Source: Marthasterias glacialis (taxonomy: Eukaryota; Echinodermata; Asteroidea; Forcipulatida; Asteriidae). From it: a DNA stretch of 64,000 nt. The notes below the pieces were generated by a model, which saw nothing but the letters and a program-made list of their open reading frames with translations, ran no database searches and was not told the origin of the DNA. Position 1 is the first letter of the stretch; the number at the start of each line of letters is the position of its first letter. A program made the translations under genes and the position numbers. Shown here in pieces: positions 10,435-22,613 of this stretch. The stretch covers positions 6,244,157-6,308,156 of the forward strand of contig OU452235.1 in NCBI GenBank assembly GCA_911728455.2, read 5' to 3'.

Positions 10435-10473
<39 letters not shown>

Positions 10474-11864
10474 ATTGCATGTTCAGATGGTCAGGGTAAC
10501 ATTGATTGTTTAACTGTAGCAGTTTCAAGTCCGCTGGGCATGGCAAAAGGACCATCAATTTGAAAGTTTATGGTAAAATGTTGTTGATGTCACACACCGC
10601 CGTTATGCGACCACTCATGAGACATTTACACATGATCTACTTTGATACTATTCATGTTCATTATTCATTTAATCGAATGTGACACGAGGAGTGGTTTTGG
10701 GAGTCGACCCCGACCCCCCGCCCCCTCCCCTGCTCTGACTCTGGCTCTGTGGTTTTTCTTAATGAATGCAATTAAGGGGGTTGGTGTTAACACTGTCCAA
10801 ACAATTTCGTCTGTGATTGTAGTAAAAAAGACTAATGTTAGTGACCTTGAATTTGGCCCAGACCTCGCCGTAAGGGTCTCGCGGTCGCATTCCCTCCAAT
10901 CCCACCCAAGCACCAACTTTATGTTTTCAATGTTGTTTTTGCAGACCATAGTCTTAGTAAAGGGTAGGCTTGGATATCGAGGAAGTGAGTTTTAGGTACA
11001 TTTACAACGGACAATTGCATTCGTATGAGAGAGTTTGTTATAAATCCCACAGCCGCTTCTGAGATAGACCTGACCAAAGATGTTGAGATTCACGCGGGAT
11101 TGACCATCACCACGCATTGTAAAAATAGGCTGCCTTCTTTGCACGATAAAGCGCAAAATACGAGTTTCTGTACTACAAGGCTGCCTAAACCTTGCACGAT
11201 ATCCCATTAAATAAGGAGAGAGAAACAAGAAGCCAACACTCATTGCCCATTCTTCTGAAGAAGCTAGATCTGTGACACCGACATTATGTACCAATTGACA
11301 TTTACACGAGGGTTTTCCTGTTTAATTAGCATGGTTGCCATTTTTGACGAACCCTATTTTAATTTTCGACCGCGGTAACTGAATATGGGGTTTGATTTTG
11401 ACATATCGGACCAATCATGTGTGTGTTTTTCGGTGTCCTGGGGGACAGCGGCTGCGGTTCTGAACCGAAAAAAGGTCGACATGCGATGATGCTCAAAAAT
11501 CTGTTTTAATTGTTAAATCAATACTTATTTTAAAACTGCTTTACAAAATTACTGTCTGGGTACGATAGGTGGTCATAATAACTAATGATTTCGGAACAAA
11601 AATGCTGAGCGCTAATAATTACTTATGGAAACAAATTAAACGTAATAAATACATAATTCAGGTAAACACTCTACTTGGTGCCCCATATGACTCGCAAGAG
11701 GAGGATTACGACGGTTCCGACCCATGTCGAGGCTGTGACTTGACCAAATATTCCAATGAACCCAAGTTACAATAATAAGTACTAAACTGAATTTATAAAT
11801 ATAAAACAAAGCGAAGGGTTGTTTTTACGCATTTTTAAGTATTAGACTGGTCGTCATATATTCG
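8571..11864. repeat. Array block J, copy 1
   Basis: A long non-coding stretch matching, in pieces, 23441-26390, 43501-46560, 53591-54715 and 62061-62600. Landmarks are TTCATTGGGTAATTTCCCC, GGTTCACACCGTGTGCGG, ACAACACTGAACCGGGGG, ACATTCACAAAGGAAAGGA and GAGTCGACCCCG. One piece (about 9395-9430) follows an acceptor-like TCTGATTGCAG. No frame is conserved across all copies. Confidence 0.5.
10437..10469. repeat. Poly(T) tract, 33 bases
   Basis: An uninterrupted run of 33 T. Comparable pure tracts occur at 12961-12986 (A), 19091-19113 (A), 23281-23310 (T), 25198-25223 (A), 29800-29824 (A) and 53303-53330 (A). They may be retroposon tails, but no target duplications were identified. Confidence 0.9.
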
Positions 11865-12480
11865 TAAATATTCATTAATATGTCGTTGAGAGTACTCACC
11901 AGATGTTGCAGCCCCTGTCAGCCCATGCCTCTCAAACCATGGCCTTGATGGTCAACATAGACATGATGAAGGGGGCATGTCATAAATAAGCGTAAGCTAA
12001 ATGTATACAGCAGAGAGCTCACAAAACGGTGTTTTAGCTGCAACGCCGACTCTGAAAGTGACCATTCAAACCTTGCTACCCTAGCACGAAAACCACTGAA
12101 TTGTCCTGGATTCGAGTAATCGCCCTCGTGAAAAGAAAGCGCAATTTAAATATAAATCACCATACAAAGTTGGCGCATTCCACAAAATCAGGCGAATCAG
12201 TCAGCTGCAAAGCTAGTGAGGGCAATATCCATAATGTCAACAGCGGGCGCTATTTATGTCGCTATAAATAAATTATCGTGTAGGTCACATAAAGCGAAGT
12301 GTATGTCACAACGAGAACCGCCTCGTGTAGTCAATTGTCCTCTTTCATTATCAGAACATTTTTGCACATTAAGAAAAAGCACATTTGCAAACAACGTGTA
12401 ATGAGGCAGAACAAAGGACATAGTAGTCAAGTCTTAATTTGGATATTTTGGTTTATCTAGTCCACCGCACGTTTACAAGC
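11865..12480. repeat. Array block K, copy 2
   Basis: Contains the exon candidate above and its upstream sequence in uninverted order, up to the GAGGCAGAACAAAGGACATAG segment. It is the reference for the inversion seen at 2473-2632. No separate gene is evident. Confidence 0.55.
11900..11964 (-). pseudogene. Candidate first exon, copy 2 (stop codon)
   Basis: Same block as 2088-2152, with a GTGAGT donor at plus-strand 11894-11899. The minus-strand frame starts MSMLTIKAMV and then hits TGA where copy 1 has a Cys codon. Either this copy is dead or the block is not coding. Confidence 0.3.
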
Positions 12481-12597
12481 TTCACTTATTTAATGACAAA
12501 ACAATGCAGTATTTAAACGTATTGTTACAAGGCGAAATACGTGTTTTATGTAAAATAAAGTTATTTATTGTTGGTACATGTAATGTCCGATATGCCA

Positions 12598-12601
12598 TTA
12601 A
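12598..12601. other. TTAA empty site for the MITE at 47526
   Basis: The flanks GTCCGATATGCCA and AATGCAATATCTTGTCACA match those of the MITE insertion at 47526-48455, where TTAA appears on both sides. A single TTAA here is the pre-insertion state. Confidence 0.8.
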
Positions 12602-12687
12602 AATGCAATATCTTGTCACACATAGCAACAATTGGGTCCCATGTTAATCACATCCTTCAAACTAAATCACCAATTACTGCAATTTTC

Positions 12688-12954
12688 TGCTGGACAAACA
12701 AACACAACTGAAGACCTGATCAATACCAGACCGACGACGTAATGTGAACAGTGGAATATTGATCTTGCATTTGCCGGCATTGTAATCAAAATCTGATTTG
12801 ATCATTCATTCTTTACTTCACGATTTATGTTTTTGTGAGGGCGACTTCAACTGATACTCGAGTAGTGATTTGAAGTTAATTAAAACTCGTCGTTGTTTAA
12901 AGGAAGCAGGTCAGCAGATTCAAATGGGAAAACAACAATAAAAAAACAAATACA

Positions 12955-12986
<32 letters not shown>

Positions 12987-13669
12987 TCATTTTTTCCCTC
13001 CAAACTTAAGGTTGCGGTAATAAATGCAGATACATTTGAAAGTACAAAATAGTCCCCGTTTATTCTAAAGTAAGGCGCTCAAGCTAGTGTGTCAATTAAA
13101 TAGGTGCATAATGTGATTTTAGTCGGTTTCATCTGCCAAACGTTTTGCTCAAAAACAAAGAAATATAATGTAGAGACACTGCTGGACAAACAAACACAAC
13201 TGAAGACCTGATCAATACCAGACCGACGACGTAATGTGAACAGTCAAATATTGATCTTGCATTTGCCGGCATTGTAATAAAAACCTGATTTGATCATTCA
13301 TTCTTTACTTCACGATTTATGTTTTTGTGAGGGCGACTTCAACTGATACTCGAGTAGTGATTTGAAATAAATTAAAACTCGTCGTTGTTTAAAGGAAGCA
13401 GGTCAGCAGATTCAAATGGGAAAACAACAATAAAAAAAAAAATACAAAAAGTAAAAAATAAAAAACAAAAAAAAAACATCATTTTTTCCCTCCAAACTTG
13501 AGGTTGCGGTAATAAATGCAGATACATGAAAGTACAAAATAGTCCCCGTTTATTCTAAAGTAAGGCGCTCAAGCTAGTGTGTCAATTAAATAGGTGCATG
13601 ATGTGATTTTAGTCGGTTTCATCTGCCAAACGTTTTGCTCAAAAACAAAGAAATATAATGTAGAGACAC
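12688..13669 (+). repeat. Tandem duplication, two units of about 490 bp
   Basis: 12688-13179 and 13180-13669 are nearly identical, from CTGCTGGACAAACAAACACA to ATATAATGTAGAGACAC. They differ mainly in an A-rich tract: unit 1 has a pure run of 26 A, unit 2 an interrupted one. A partial single copy lies at about 48540-48720. No coding region is seen. Confidence 0.85.
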
Positions 13670-14187
13670 GGGAAGGAGGCCGGTCCTCTAATTAAAAAGG
13701 ACAAGCATTCTCCAAACACTTAAGAAACAAAATGCACAATGACTTCTCAAATGTAAAAGAGATACATTTCATGGAATAAGTTTAAATAATGCTCACAATA
13801 ACGTAGTAGCAGTGCACAATAACAAGCCTGTCAGAGCTTGTACTTAGACAACAGAGTACTTGTTGGGACTCGGATACCTGTACTTGTGCTCCAAGTCCAA
13901 AATACTCTGACTCGAGAAACGACCGGTCACCTTTGTACTCGGTTGTACTTGCTTCTCGGCCATAAATGACTTGATTACAGCTCTTGGACGTACCGCTTAC
14001 CTGGTGACCTTTCAACTATGTATCAACAGGCACATATATCCCAGATGCATACATATATTAAAAACTAGTATTCTGATGTATAGTTTTTATATTCGTTTAA
14101 AACAAAGGGGAAACGAACCCAGTGTTGCACAATTGTTCAAATTGAAATTTTAACAATTTGTTTGTCCATTCAACTTGTATTTTTCAG
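13670..14187 (+). promoter_or_regulatory. Upstream region and splice acceptor of gene 2
   Basis: Bases 13800-14040 match 26980-27150 and 49340-49535 (for example GAAACGACCGGTCACCTTTG). Closer to the gene the conserved block with AACACAAA-like, AACGAACCCAGTGTTGCACA and TTTGTCCATTCAACTTG leads to TTTTTCAG abutting the ATG at 14188. The upstream UTR exon was not found. Confidence 0.5.
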
Positions 14188-14997
14188 ATGAACTTCAGGG
14201 GAAAACTCGCCCTTGTTTTTGCCATTATGCAAGTTCAGCTCATAGTGGCTGCAGTTGCAGTGTCACCTGATCAGGGAATGACGTGTAATTCCTGCTGCCA
14301 GGGCCCAGCCGGTATACCTGGAATTCCCGGATCAAATGGTCAACACGGGCCGGTAGGTCCTAGAGGCGATGCAGGCTCTCCTGGTGAGGTAGGTGAACCC
14401 GGGGCTAAAGGAGACAAGGGGTCAGATGGACTGGTTGGTGAGCCAGGCGCTAAAGGGGATCACGGACTGAAGGGAGAACAAGGAGTCGGTCAACCAGGGA
14501 AACAAGGACCTCAAGGTCTGCCTGGGATGGATGGTTTGAAGGGGGAGAGAGGTGAACCTGGACCAGCTGGACAGAAGGGTGAAGCAGGTGAATGTAGTAC
14601 ACGACGGTCCGCCTTCACTGCAGTGAAGACAAGCTACTTCAACCCTCCATCAGCATATGATCCTCTGCCCTTTGAAGAGTTATTGTTTTCAGAGGAAGGG
14701 ACAGAGTTCAAGTTGGCTAATGGTACGTTTACGTGTACAGTGCCTGGGGCATACGTCTTTATATTCTCAGTTAATAAACATCCAGGTGCGTCTTACATAT
14801 GGGTTCAGATGAGGAAGAACGGTAACGTCATTGTTTCAGGGTATGTACGCGCTTCAGGTTATCATCAAGTGAGCAGCAGTGCGGTTATTTCCCTGCACTA
14901 TGGAGATCAAGTTCACTTAGCTGTAGACGGTCAGGTGTACGGGGGAGGCTCTGACCACGGTACATCGTTTACTGGATTCATTCTGCATGAAATTTAA
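14188..14997 (+). CDS. Secreted collagen-like C1q-domain protein, gene 2
   Basis: 269 residues with the same architecture as gene 1: signal peptide (1-24), CNSCC (33-37), Gly-X-Y stalk (39-136) and C1q head (140-269). The frame is open 30 bases further upstream, but those codons lie in the acceptor tract, so the start is placed after AG at 14187 as in the paralogues. The stalk keeps Gly99 and Cys136. The head differs from gene 1 mainly at 147-156 (KTSYFNPPSA), 196-208 (NKHPGASYIWVQM), 219-221 and 246-258 (VDGQVYGGGSDHG). Only one sequon remains in the EF-ANGT strand, because residue 175 is Lys and 177 is Ala. AATAAA lies at 15044. It is presumably an extracellular recognition protein; its ligand is unknown. 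Confidence 0.92.
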   Translation: MNFRGKLALVFAIMQVQLIVAAVAVSPDQGMTCNSCCQGPAGIPGIPGSNGQHGPVGPRGDAGSPGEVGEPGAKGDKGSDGLVGEPGAKGDHGLKGEQGVGQPGKQGPQGLPGMDGLKGERGEPGPAGQKGEAGECSTRRSAFTAVKTSYFNPPSAYDPLPFEELLFSEEGTEFKLANGTFTCTVPGAYVFIFSVNKHPGASYIWVQMRKNGNVIVSGYVRASGYHQVSSSAVISLHYGDQVHLAVDGQVYGGGSDHGTSFTGFILHEI

Positions 14998-16067
14998 AAC
15001 GGAAACAAATATACCCCCCCCCCCTCCCCCGATAAATGCAGAAAATAAATGCATCCAATTAGAATCACATTCCGATATTGCAATGGCCGCCCTGAAAATT
15101 AGCACTTTAATAGAAAACATAGTCTGTAATAATAGTTTACTTACATTAATGTTAAGTTGTTGTTGTTCGTGTTGATGTTTTTGACACACAAGTGCCATAC
15201 GGATTACTTAAAATATCATGACCAATTCACTAGTTTGAAAGAATTGTTTTTAGTTACTTTCACACCGTTACGTACAAATTAAATTGTCAAAAAGAAAAGC
15301 TTAACTATTGGGAAATATTTGAATCGACTAATACTTTAAGTGCGAACTATAATTAAAAAAAAATAATAAAAAAAAAGTTTTTGAGTTAGCATAAGATTAT
15401 TATGGTTTAGTCGGTAAAATTACAAAATCTTTGATGTTTGCTCCCTAAGCAGGTACGCGCCCCCGGGGACAAATAAGACTTTCAGCTCGCACCTTATTTC
15501 CTTCAGTTTTGCCCTATCTCAGATAATTGAGAAAGTGTTTAGACTCACTTGTTTTACAGTCAAAATTATATATTCGTTTTGAAACTTTTTTAGTATTTAA
15601 GCTTTTTCGAATGTACAGCCACGTAACTAAAAATCCTGACTTGTTTAAAACCCATAATGTATTGCAGATTGTCACTTGTTAGTAGCGGTGGCACTGCGTG
15701 GTAGATGTTCAACAAGTACGTAGAAAACTACTTACTGAGTTACTTTACCCACCCATCCCTTCCTGATAATTTGCACGAAGCAAATGATAGTCAACATTAT
15801 GTGATTATTGTTTTGTTACACGTTCATATAATATGGTAAATCACGTATTACTGTTAAATATAGATTTGCGAAGATTACATGTATAAGATTATTAATCAAC
15901 AAATACAATCATGTTAAAAATGAGAAATTTTACGGTTTTGAACCACCTTACAATGAAACGTTCGTCTTTTTAAAACATTGTTGCTTTTGAAACCAATGTC
16001 AAAATAGAGAAAGAAGTAAAGACTTACAGATCACCATTGCGTATGTAATCGAACTGTACCAGATTTG
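14998..16067. repeat. Downstream block D, copy 2
   Basis: Non-coding; the fullest copy of the post-gene block, aligned to 3627-4585 and 28448-29660. It ends at the TTAA that is occupied by a MITE in unit 1. Confidence 0.65.
15044..15049 (+). other. AATAAA polyadenylation signal, gene 2
   Basis: Canonical AATAAA 47 bases after the stop codon, following a C-rich tract. Confidence 0.5.
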
Positions 16068-16071
16068 TTAA
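16068..16071. other. TTAA empty site for the MITE at 4590
   Basis: The sequence AGATTTGTTAACGTGGGTGG matches GGATTTGTTAA and TTCACGTGGGTGG around the MITE at 4590-5491, with one TTAA instead of two. Confidence 0.85.
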
Positions 16072-16349
16072 CGTGGGTGGGGTAGATAGGGGCAATATTT
16101 GGGGGAATTGTACCTTTGATGATACAGCATGGAATTTGGTACAAAGTCAGAGTATGTCACGTCACGAAAACGATATTTGGCTAAAACGCCATCGCAGACT
16201 TGCATTTAAAATAAAATACAACAAATACAACTTAAAATGCTGGTTTCACGATGTTTTCTGGTTTTGTGCCAGATTCCATGATTGTATCATCAATGCACAA
16301 TCCCATCATGTAACTGTTACAATACGCCCCCCCCCCCAAAAAAAAAAAA

Positions 16350-16388
<39 letters not shown>

Positions 16389-17589
16389 AATAAAACAAAA
16401 TCTTAGTTATCACTTAAACGTGACAACCTACTGTTATGGCGTGCAGACTGAAACTAGCGTGTACTATTCAGTTGTCTTCCTAATTTACTATTCCTGAAAT
16501 CAATCACGTGAAAAGAATTCCTTTAATAAATGATGTTGTTTTTATCATCACCTTAAAAGAACCAGTTGCAGAAAACAATAAATATGAATGCTGTAAAATT
16601 TACAAGCTTTCTTGCAGTTGTATTTGTAAGACCCTTTCATTTTCAAAACATCTGTACAGAGTCATCTCCATATTCCGCTTATATTATAATACTATACACT
16701 ATTGTTTATGTATTAACTCAAAACAAATAAAATAAAAATAATCAAATAATCAATTCAAAATAAGTAATAAAGTTCAATGTCATTTTTCCACTGCATTGTT
16801 AACCAGACAATTGTCAATAATGTCACCAAGTTGTGTTGACCTCAGTGACCTCCGACTTCCTGATAAACCGGAAATTGTATAAGCAAACTATTGTTTTAAG
16901 TTTTTGTCTATTTTATTTGTATTTATTTATTTATTTGTTTTTACATTTTTTCTTAGTTCTCTGCACAATTAATTGTACAACGTTTAAAAGAAATCGTGGT
17001 TTTCAAGTTCTCCGAATTATTTTCACAATCAGGTTGTCGTTTACCCATTGATGGTGACGCACCTTCCACATAATAACATGCAAACAAAGTTGCATTCAAT
17101 CCAAGTCCGCGCAAGTGTCTTCCTAGCTTGTCGCATGTATTATCAAAACCGTTTAACATCACTCGTTCATTGTTACATTAGTACATTGTTATTTCAGTCA
17201 GATCTCCATAATGCCCCTAAGGGAATTAAATATCAGAAACGTTTCAATCTCCAACGTTGCAGAGAGATTGGATGAAATCATCATTGATAAACAGATACAG
17301 ACAATCAAGTGGTGTGTGCCCGACATCTGCAGTGGCGTAACCAGGGGGAGAGCAGGGGGAGCCTCCCTGCTCTAAACCCTTGCCTCCTTCCCCTCCCCAA
17401 ATGAGATCGAAAAATGCACAAATGAATGAGCAATGCATTAAATAGCTCAATAGTAAAAATATTGTTATAAAAATGTGGGAAGCTAATCATCCTTACTGGC
17501 AGCTGAGAATCTAAATTGCGAATGACGCAGTTACACGTGTTCGCGAGCTCTTGCAGATATTCAGGGGCTAATTTAATAACTGAATTCAC
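16072..17589. repeat. Blocks E and F, copy 2
   Basis: Matches 29665-31165 along its length and 5496-6058 in the first part. It contains an (AAAT)n microsatellite at about 16350-16390. The TTAA at 17153-17156 is the empty site of the MITE at 55306-56199, with flanks TATTATCAAAACCGT and CATCAC. No gene is seen; the short frames in the F part are not kept intact. Confidence 0.6.
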
Positions 17590-17925
17590 CGTTGGGGGCG
17601 CTATAATTCATTGGTTTATCCCAGGGCCCAGGGAGCCATAATAAGGCTAGGTTGACAAATCTAAATTATTTTTTGGTCTGACAAGAAATTAGCTAAAAAT
17701 CCCATTGTTAAACAAATTGATACAAGCCGAATTTCAGGCTGAAAATACAAAATCCAAGATGGCCGCCTCAGAAGCGACCCTTTTGAATTTCAAAAGAATT
17801 AAGACTATCACGTGATTCATCACTATATTTGTTCTTGCTAAAAGATCAAAAACAAGTGGAAATTATGTTTTTGGGGAAAATGGTTCGTTTGCTTGTCTGT
17901 CGGGTTGTTTTTGTTTGTTGGTTTG
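17590..17925. repeat. Block G: diverged MITE-like repeat
   Basis: Shares the layout of the piggyBac-like MITE core (GGCCCAGGGAG-CATAATAAGGCT, TTGACAAATCTAAATTATT, CAAGATGGCCGCC, ACTATCACGTGATTCATCACTAT) but is clearly diverged. Copies lie at 31165-31397 plus 32175-32260, and at 56610-56920. It is probably an older subfamily with the ends lost. Confidence 0.55.
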
Positions 17926-17985
17926 TTTGCTTGCTTATTTGTTTTTGTTTTAAATCTGCAGCCGCTCCCCGGCTTACAGTGATTA

Positions 17986-18005
17986 ACCCTATCAGGACCG
18001 GGCTT
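17986..18005 (+). mobile_element. Solo MITE terminus
   Basis: TTAA followed by CCCTATCAGGACCGGGC, then directly CTTGTTACAAATCGAC. The sister locus has a long MITE at the same TTAA (32378-33287) and the CTTGTTACAAATCGAC flank only at 33532. Unit 2 has therefore lost most of a shared insertion. Confidence 0.7.
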
Positions 18006-18387
18006 GTTACAAATCGACTAATGGTCGCCCATCCACTGGTTGCTAGGGCTGGTATGGCAGCTCTTCATCATCTTCATCAGGATCATTCTCGTCCTCGTCT
18101 ATCATACTATCTTTTTCCCGTCAACAAATTTCTCGCACCATTCCTCATTTATCATTGTTTGTGCATTGTGATAAGCATAACAAACATCAATAATAATTAC
18201 ATAACAAAAAACAAATTTTGTTATTTGTAAACGTTGTATCGTAGGCCGAGATTTTGCTTACTTTTGCAAGCACGCATTCATACGCCTTGCGCAGTGAAAT
18301 TGAGTTTTCACACCCGACGAGCGTCTGGTATTGAGAGCTGTGTTTGCATTAATAGACCCATTTTTATAGCAACTTGTTAGGGTTTAA

Positions 18388-18825
18388 CCAAATAAGGACT
18401 GGGGACCAGGGAGGGCCACAAATATTTCGATCATTTTTTATGGAACTTGCTACAAATATTTATTTCACCGAGTTTAAGAAAACGTCAATAAAAATATAAA
18501 AAGTAGAAATAAAATAGAATAAAAATAATTATAAGTACATACAATAAAATGAAATAAAAATGAATAAAAAAAATCGAAAGTCGTCACTAGAGGGCGTTTT
18601 TCACGAGGTTTTAATTTGGCCAACATGATCATGAAAACTCCAACCTAATTTGATAACCAAGCATTAATATATCTAGGTCAAACAAACGATTGCCATTCTA
18701 GATATATTTTTGAAGAAGTACAAAAATTATCGCGGTGATCGGACTAAGCGTTCAAACATTTACCGTCAACAATTTTGTAGGGGCACATTGTGCCCCCTCA
18801 CCCTCCAGGTCGTGATGGGATTGGG
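18388..18825 (+). mobile_element. Diverged, internally shortened MITE relative
   Basis: TTAA (18384-18387) precedes CCAAATAAGGACTGGGGACC and TTAA (18826-18829) follows GGTCGTGATGGGATTGGG. Ends and core motifs (TTTCACCGAGTT, CACTAGAGGGCGTTTTT, GCGGTGATCGGACTAAGCGTT) are recognisable. The sister copy is 33888-34408. Confidence 0.65.
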
Positions 18826-18832
18826 TTAAAAT

Positions 18833-18990
18833 GTGTAATGGCGCAATCTGCAGCCAATCAAACCAGGAACACTGGGGCAAACCCCTAGTAAAGATAAGTG
18901 TACGGGGTTCTTTTTCATTCATTATACAACACACTGGACCTACGGCTAAGGACCCATCCAAAGGACTCTACAAACGATGTCAAGTGTCTA
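18833..18990 (-). mobile_element. SINE fragment, tail part (family A)
   Basis: Matches the body of the tRNA-headed SINE at 48745-49065: GGCGCAATCTGCAGCCAA, GGGGCAAACCCCTAGT, CAACACACTGGACCTACGGCT and CCCATCCAAAGGACTC. The tRNA-like head is absent. It is shared with 34413-34570. Confidence 0.55.
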
Positions 18991-20918
18991 ATTCATGGAT
19001 ATAAATGCAATGAACATAAGTGCAATACTGACTTCACTCACGACAAATCAGTCGACCTCTTCGGACCACCAAAATGGTTCGGAAAAATCTAAAAAAAAAA
19101 AAAAAAAAAAAAATGTTTATTTTAATTTTTGTTTTCTTCATTTATTTATTGTTTTATTTGTTTTTATTATTATCTTTTTTTTAGTCGCCAACACAAGACA
19201 CAAGGCCACTCTAGGTGAGGGCTACAAAGAAAAGAGAAAAAAAGCACAATAAACTAGGACAGGAGAGAACTGTAGATTATGCTTGAGAAAGATTATAGCC
19301 CGCAGGGAAACATGACATAGGCAGAGAGTTCCATAGTGACGAAGAAAAAAAAAAACCCACACATTTAGGGAAAAAAAACATTATAGAACTTTAGGAATAC
19401 AACAAATAACAAAATAAACAAAACAACAAAACAATACAATTGCAAATTCCATCATTTACCCTCATTTTAGTTCCTTTGCCTTTTCAGAAAAAAATGTCAT
19501 TGTTGTCAACATTATGTTCAAATATCGAACTACTTATAGTCATTTTTGGCACGCATGCATCATTGCAATGATTACATAAAGTACATTATGTATCTGGCCA
19601 TTCACACTTCAAACCATAACTTCGTAACATGCTGTTGGATGGGAGCCGGGGGAGGGTGGGGGTCAGGAGCCGCTCCGACCCAAACCCAAATACTTTTGCG
19701 TGCCCAACGCTCAAAATTTCACTCAAACATAACAACATCGCGTCAAGTTTGAAACTACAATTACCAAACACATTCTAGAGAATGATGACTCCTGAGTGTC
19801 CACTGCAAATTACACCCTTACCGCATATTATACAAACAGCAACATTTCATACGCAAACATCCCGCTAGTACCTATAGAAGAGGGAGAGTGACGATACATG
19901 ACGACTATGTAAGAGGGATTTCAATGACGCTGATAATTCGTGACCAACCAGGGTTAACAACTCGCTGCTGTATTGTATCTAGCAGGGGAGGGGGTGTAGT
20001 TCCCAACAACGGCTGGTGAATCACCTAAAATTTCGAACACATTTTATACTAATGTTCTTATCAAATACAAAGTTTGCCATAGTAAATTCCATGATTCCTA
20101 GCACAGACAATCAGCGTTCTGTTATTTTGCAGAAATGATAAAGGTTGGGGGATTGAAGAGGGGATACCCCCCAAAACACTCCTAGTGAACTGGTGTGTAG
20201 CAACGATACATTGTGTTGAGCAAGCATGGAACATGGTATCATGCTGTGAGTGCATCTACAGTCGATAATCAACCCGCCAACTGTCTAACCATTAATTATC
20301 ACATTTTATTATTTCTGAACGATACATTAGAATACCAGCCTTAAGTATGATATCATATGGTGAATGCCACTATTCAGTACACGGTCAACCCTCCTACTAC
20401 CTAGCCATTCAATCTCATCCATTCTGATTTTGATTGTTAGATGAGTTATGCTATTCTGTAATATGATATCATGTGGTGATTGTGTCAATAAAGTACACAG
20501 TCAACCGTCCTTCAGCATGTCCATTGAATATCACCCAGTGTTGATTTAAATTATAAATAAACTATAATGCTAGTCAGTAATAATATATAAGGTATATATA
20601 CTAGCCTGTTTACTGAGATCATGAGGTTAATGCATCTAAACAGTTAGTTCTGCACACGTGTGCCAACATAAAACCTGAGCAGTTTAAGCTAATCAACGCA
20701 CATACGTATGTAGAATGATAGGGGTATAGTTAAATGGTTACGACTTTACGCTGGCAACACTTGATGTAGGTCTCTGTACCGGCAGATGATATAATTCATA
20801 TAAAATGTGGTAGTTACTTATACCGGGCAACCTACGGTAGTTACTTATACCGGGCAACCTTTTTTTTTCTTTACAGTAATTATTTTGTCCTACAGCGGAA
20901 AAGAAAGCATTGACTCAC

Positions 20919-21001
20919 CTGGATCCCCCTTGTAATTGAAGTCCCAATTCATAGCTTTCTGGAGAAACCCATGTCTTGAAGACGCCGGACTGTCTCTTTA
21001 C
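20919..21001 (-). pseudogene. UBA-domain-like exon relic, copy 2
   Basis: Minus-strand ETVRRLQDMGFSRKL followed at once by a stop. The middle of the UBA segment (about 48 bases present in copies 1 and 4) is deleted, joining FSRK to the AMNWDFNYKGDPG-type end. A CCTAG acceptor and GTGAGT donor (plus-strand 20913-20918) are kept. The deletion is shared with 36894-36976, so it predates that duplication. Confidence 0.45.
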
Positions 21002-22388
21002 CTAGGCTGTCCCCGGCTCTGATGATGAGAGAACATACAACAGTTCCAGTAAGTTCATCTCAGGCAATCTGCAGGTCAAATCAAGAAGTGATAAAAAGTT
21101 AGCATATCACTGCGTGGGCTGGAAGTACGACCTTGTCTGACTGGCTTGCACTGGATATAGTATAGTGAGGTCAGCTGCACGGATGGCCCAGGGTTGTAGT
21201 CAGGACCGGCCACACTAAGCCGTGGCCAAGACCAAGACCGAGACCGTGACCGAGACTAGTGCGGCCGACTGTTGGTAAGAATGTGTTCTACTTAAAACTT
21301 GTTTGAGATGTTTTGCTCTGAAGCAAATTTAAGCGCACTCTTTTAAATCATTCACGTTTCAGTTCGTAAAGAGTTTTCGTGTAGAAGATAACAAGTGCGA
21401 ACTTTGACATTATTTTTTTCCAATTAATGGATTAGTTTGTCTGGGCAAAATGGCGTATGTCCTAGATACACCCTTTTTAATTTTAAGTAAATGAGTCTAT
21501 ATCTATTATTTACGTAACGCTAGTGTGATAACTTAAATCGCATCGTGGTCTGGAAGTACGACCCGGCTGACTTGCACTTGGGAGAGTAGTGAGGTCAGCT
21601 ACACGCATGGACCAGTGTTGTAGTCAAGACCGGCCATACGAGACCGAGACCAAGACCAAGACCGAGACATTGACCGACGATACAAGTACAGATCCCTTGT
21701 ATTTGGGCCTCAATCGCATTATCGTTAAAAAGTGTGGTAAGATACAAAGTAAAAACAAAAACTGGGGGGGGGGGGCTGATTTTACCCTGCCCCACCCAGT
21801 CCAACCCCTCCAACTAAAAAAAAATAAATAAATAAAAAAATAAAACATAAAAATATACCCACTTTAAACACTCGGTGAAATATAACACTTGATTTTAGTG
21901 CCTGGCTATGAGATGGCCTGGCCATGACATCCTACATTGCATGTTGTGATGAAAATTAACACCTGAGGACATTGTACTCGTTGAGATGTTTTAGAGAAAT
22001 ACGTCACTAGCTAGGTCGGTGAAAATGAATAACAATGTTGCATCACATGACAGGGCGCATTGTTGCACTGTATTTCTTACTATCGAGTAACCACTTCACA
22101 GTGGTTTAAAACTATACGTGACCCAGACATCATAAATGTTCTTCTATCATCGGGAAATGCATCGATACAAATGAATTCCAGCGTGCATGCATACAATTCA
22201 TCCACACGTGCCCCTCTGTCAAATTTGGGCAGATTGGGCCATTCCAGCATGTTTGCGTTGCTCTGTTCACTGTTCATGACTAGCGCACACTCTCAACCAA
22301 TATTCTTCAGCTGCCTTTCAATTGCATTGATTCACATTGATACTTAAGGCCATGGCTACATGTAGGTCTACGGTCATGTAGGTCTACG
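21002..22388. repeat. Unit spacer after block H, copy 2
   Basis: Contains degenerate GACCGA/GACCAA hexamer runs (21190-21260, 21630-21675), a G-run near 21764 and segments shared with 37040-37500, 51500-51660 and 60935-61200. No supported gene. Confidence 0.45.
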
Positions 22389-22578
22389 GCACATTGTGCA
22401 AGTTTGCAAGTTTCAAAACATTCGGACTAAAAATACAGAGGTTATGGGGAAAACACGTTTTTGACCAAAAATGGGGGAAAAGACAGTCAAAAACGCCCTC
22501 TTGTTACGATTTTGGGAAAATCTTTGACGTCAACATGTATAACTCGGTGAAATTAACATTTGTGGCAAGTTTCATCAA

Positions 22579-22613
<35 letters not shown>

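Larger units (their letters stand above)
18006..20870. repeat. Block H, copy 2
   Basis: Non-coding block matching 33535-36880 over most of its length, including the (CATCTTCATCAGGATCATTC) segment, the SINE fragment and GGAGCCGGGGGAGGGTGGGGG. A 27-bp direct repeat TACGGTAGTTACTTATACCG... occurs in two adjacent copies near 20806-20859. No intact gene is evident. Confidence 0.6.

Noticed and set aside
14158-14187. Upstream start MFVHSTCIFQ for genes 2 and 3
   Set aside because: These codons lie in the pyrimidine tract and acceptor, gene 1 and gene 4 do not have them, and they would put ten residues before the signal peptide.
18040-18120. Short repeats near CATCTTCATCAGGATCATTC as a possible CRISPR-like array
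   Set aside because: There is no regular repeat-spacer pattern, and the context is metazoan.
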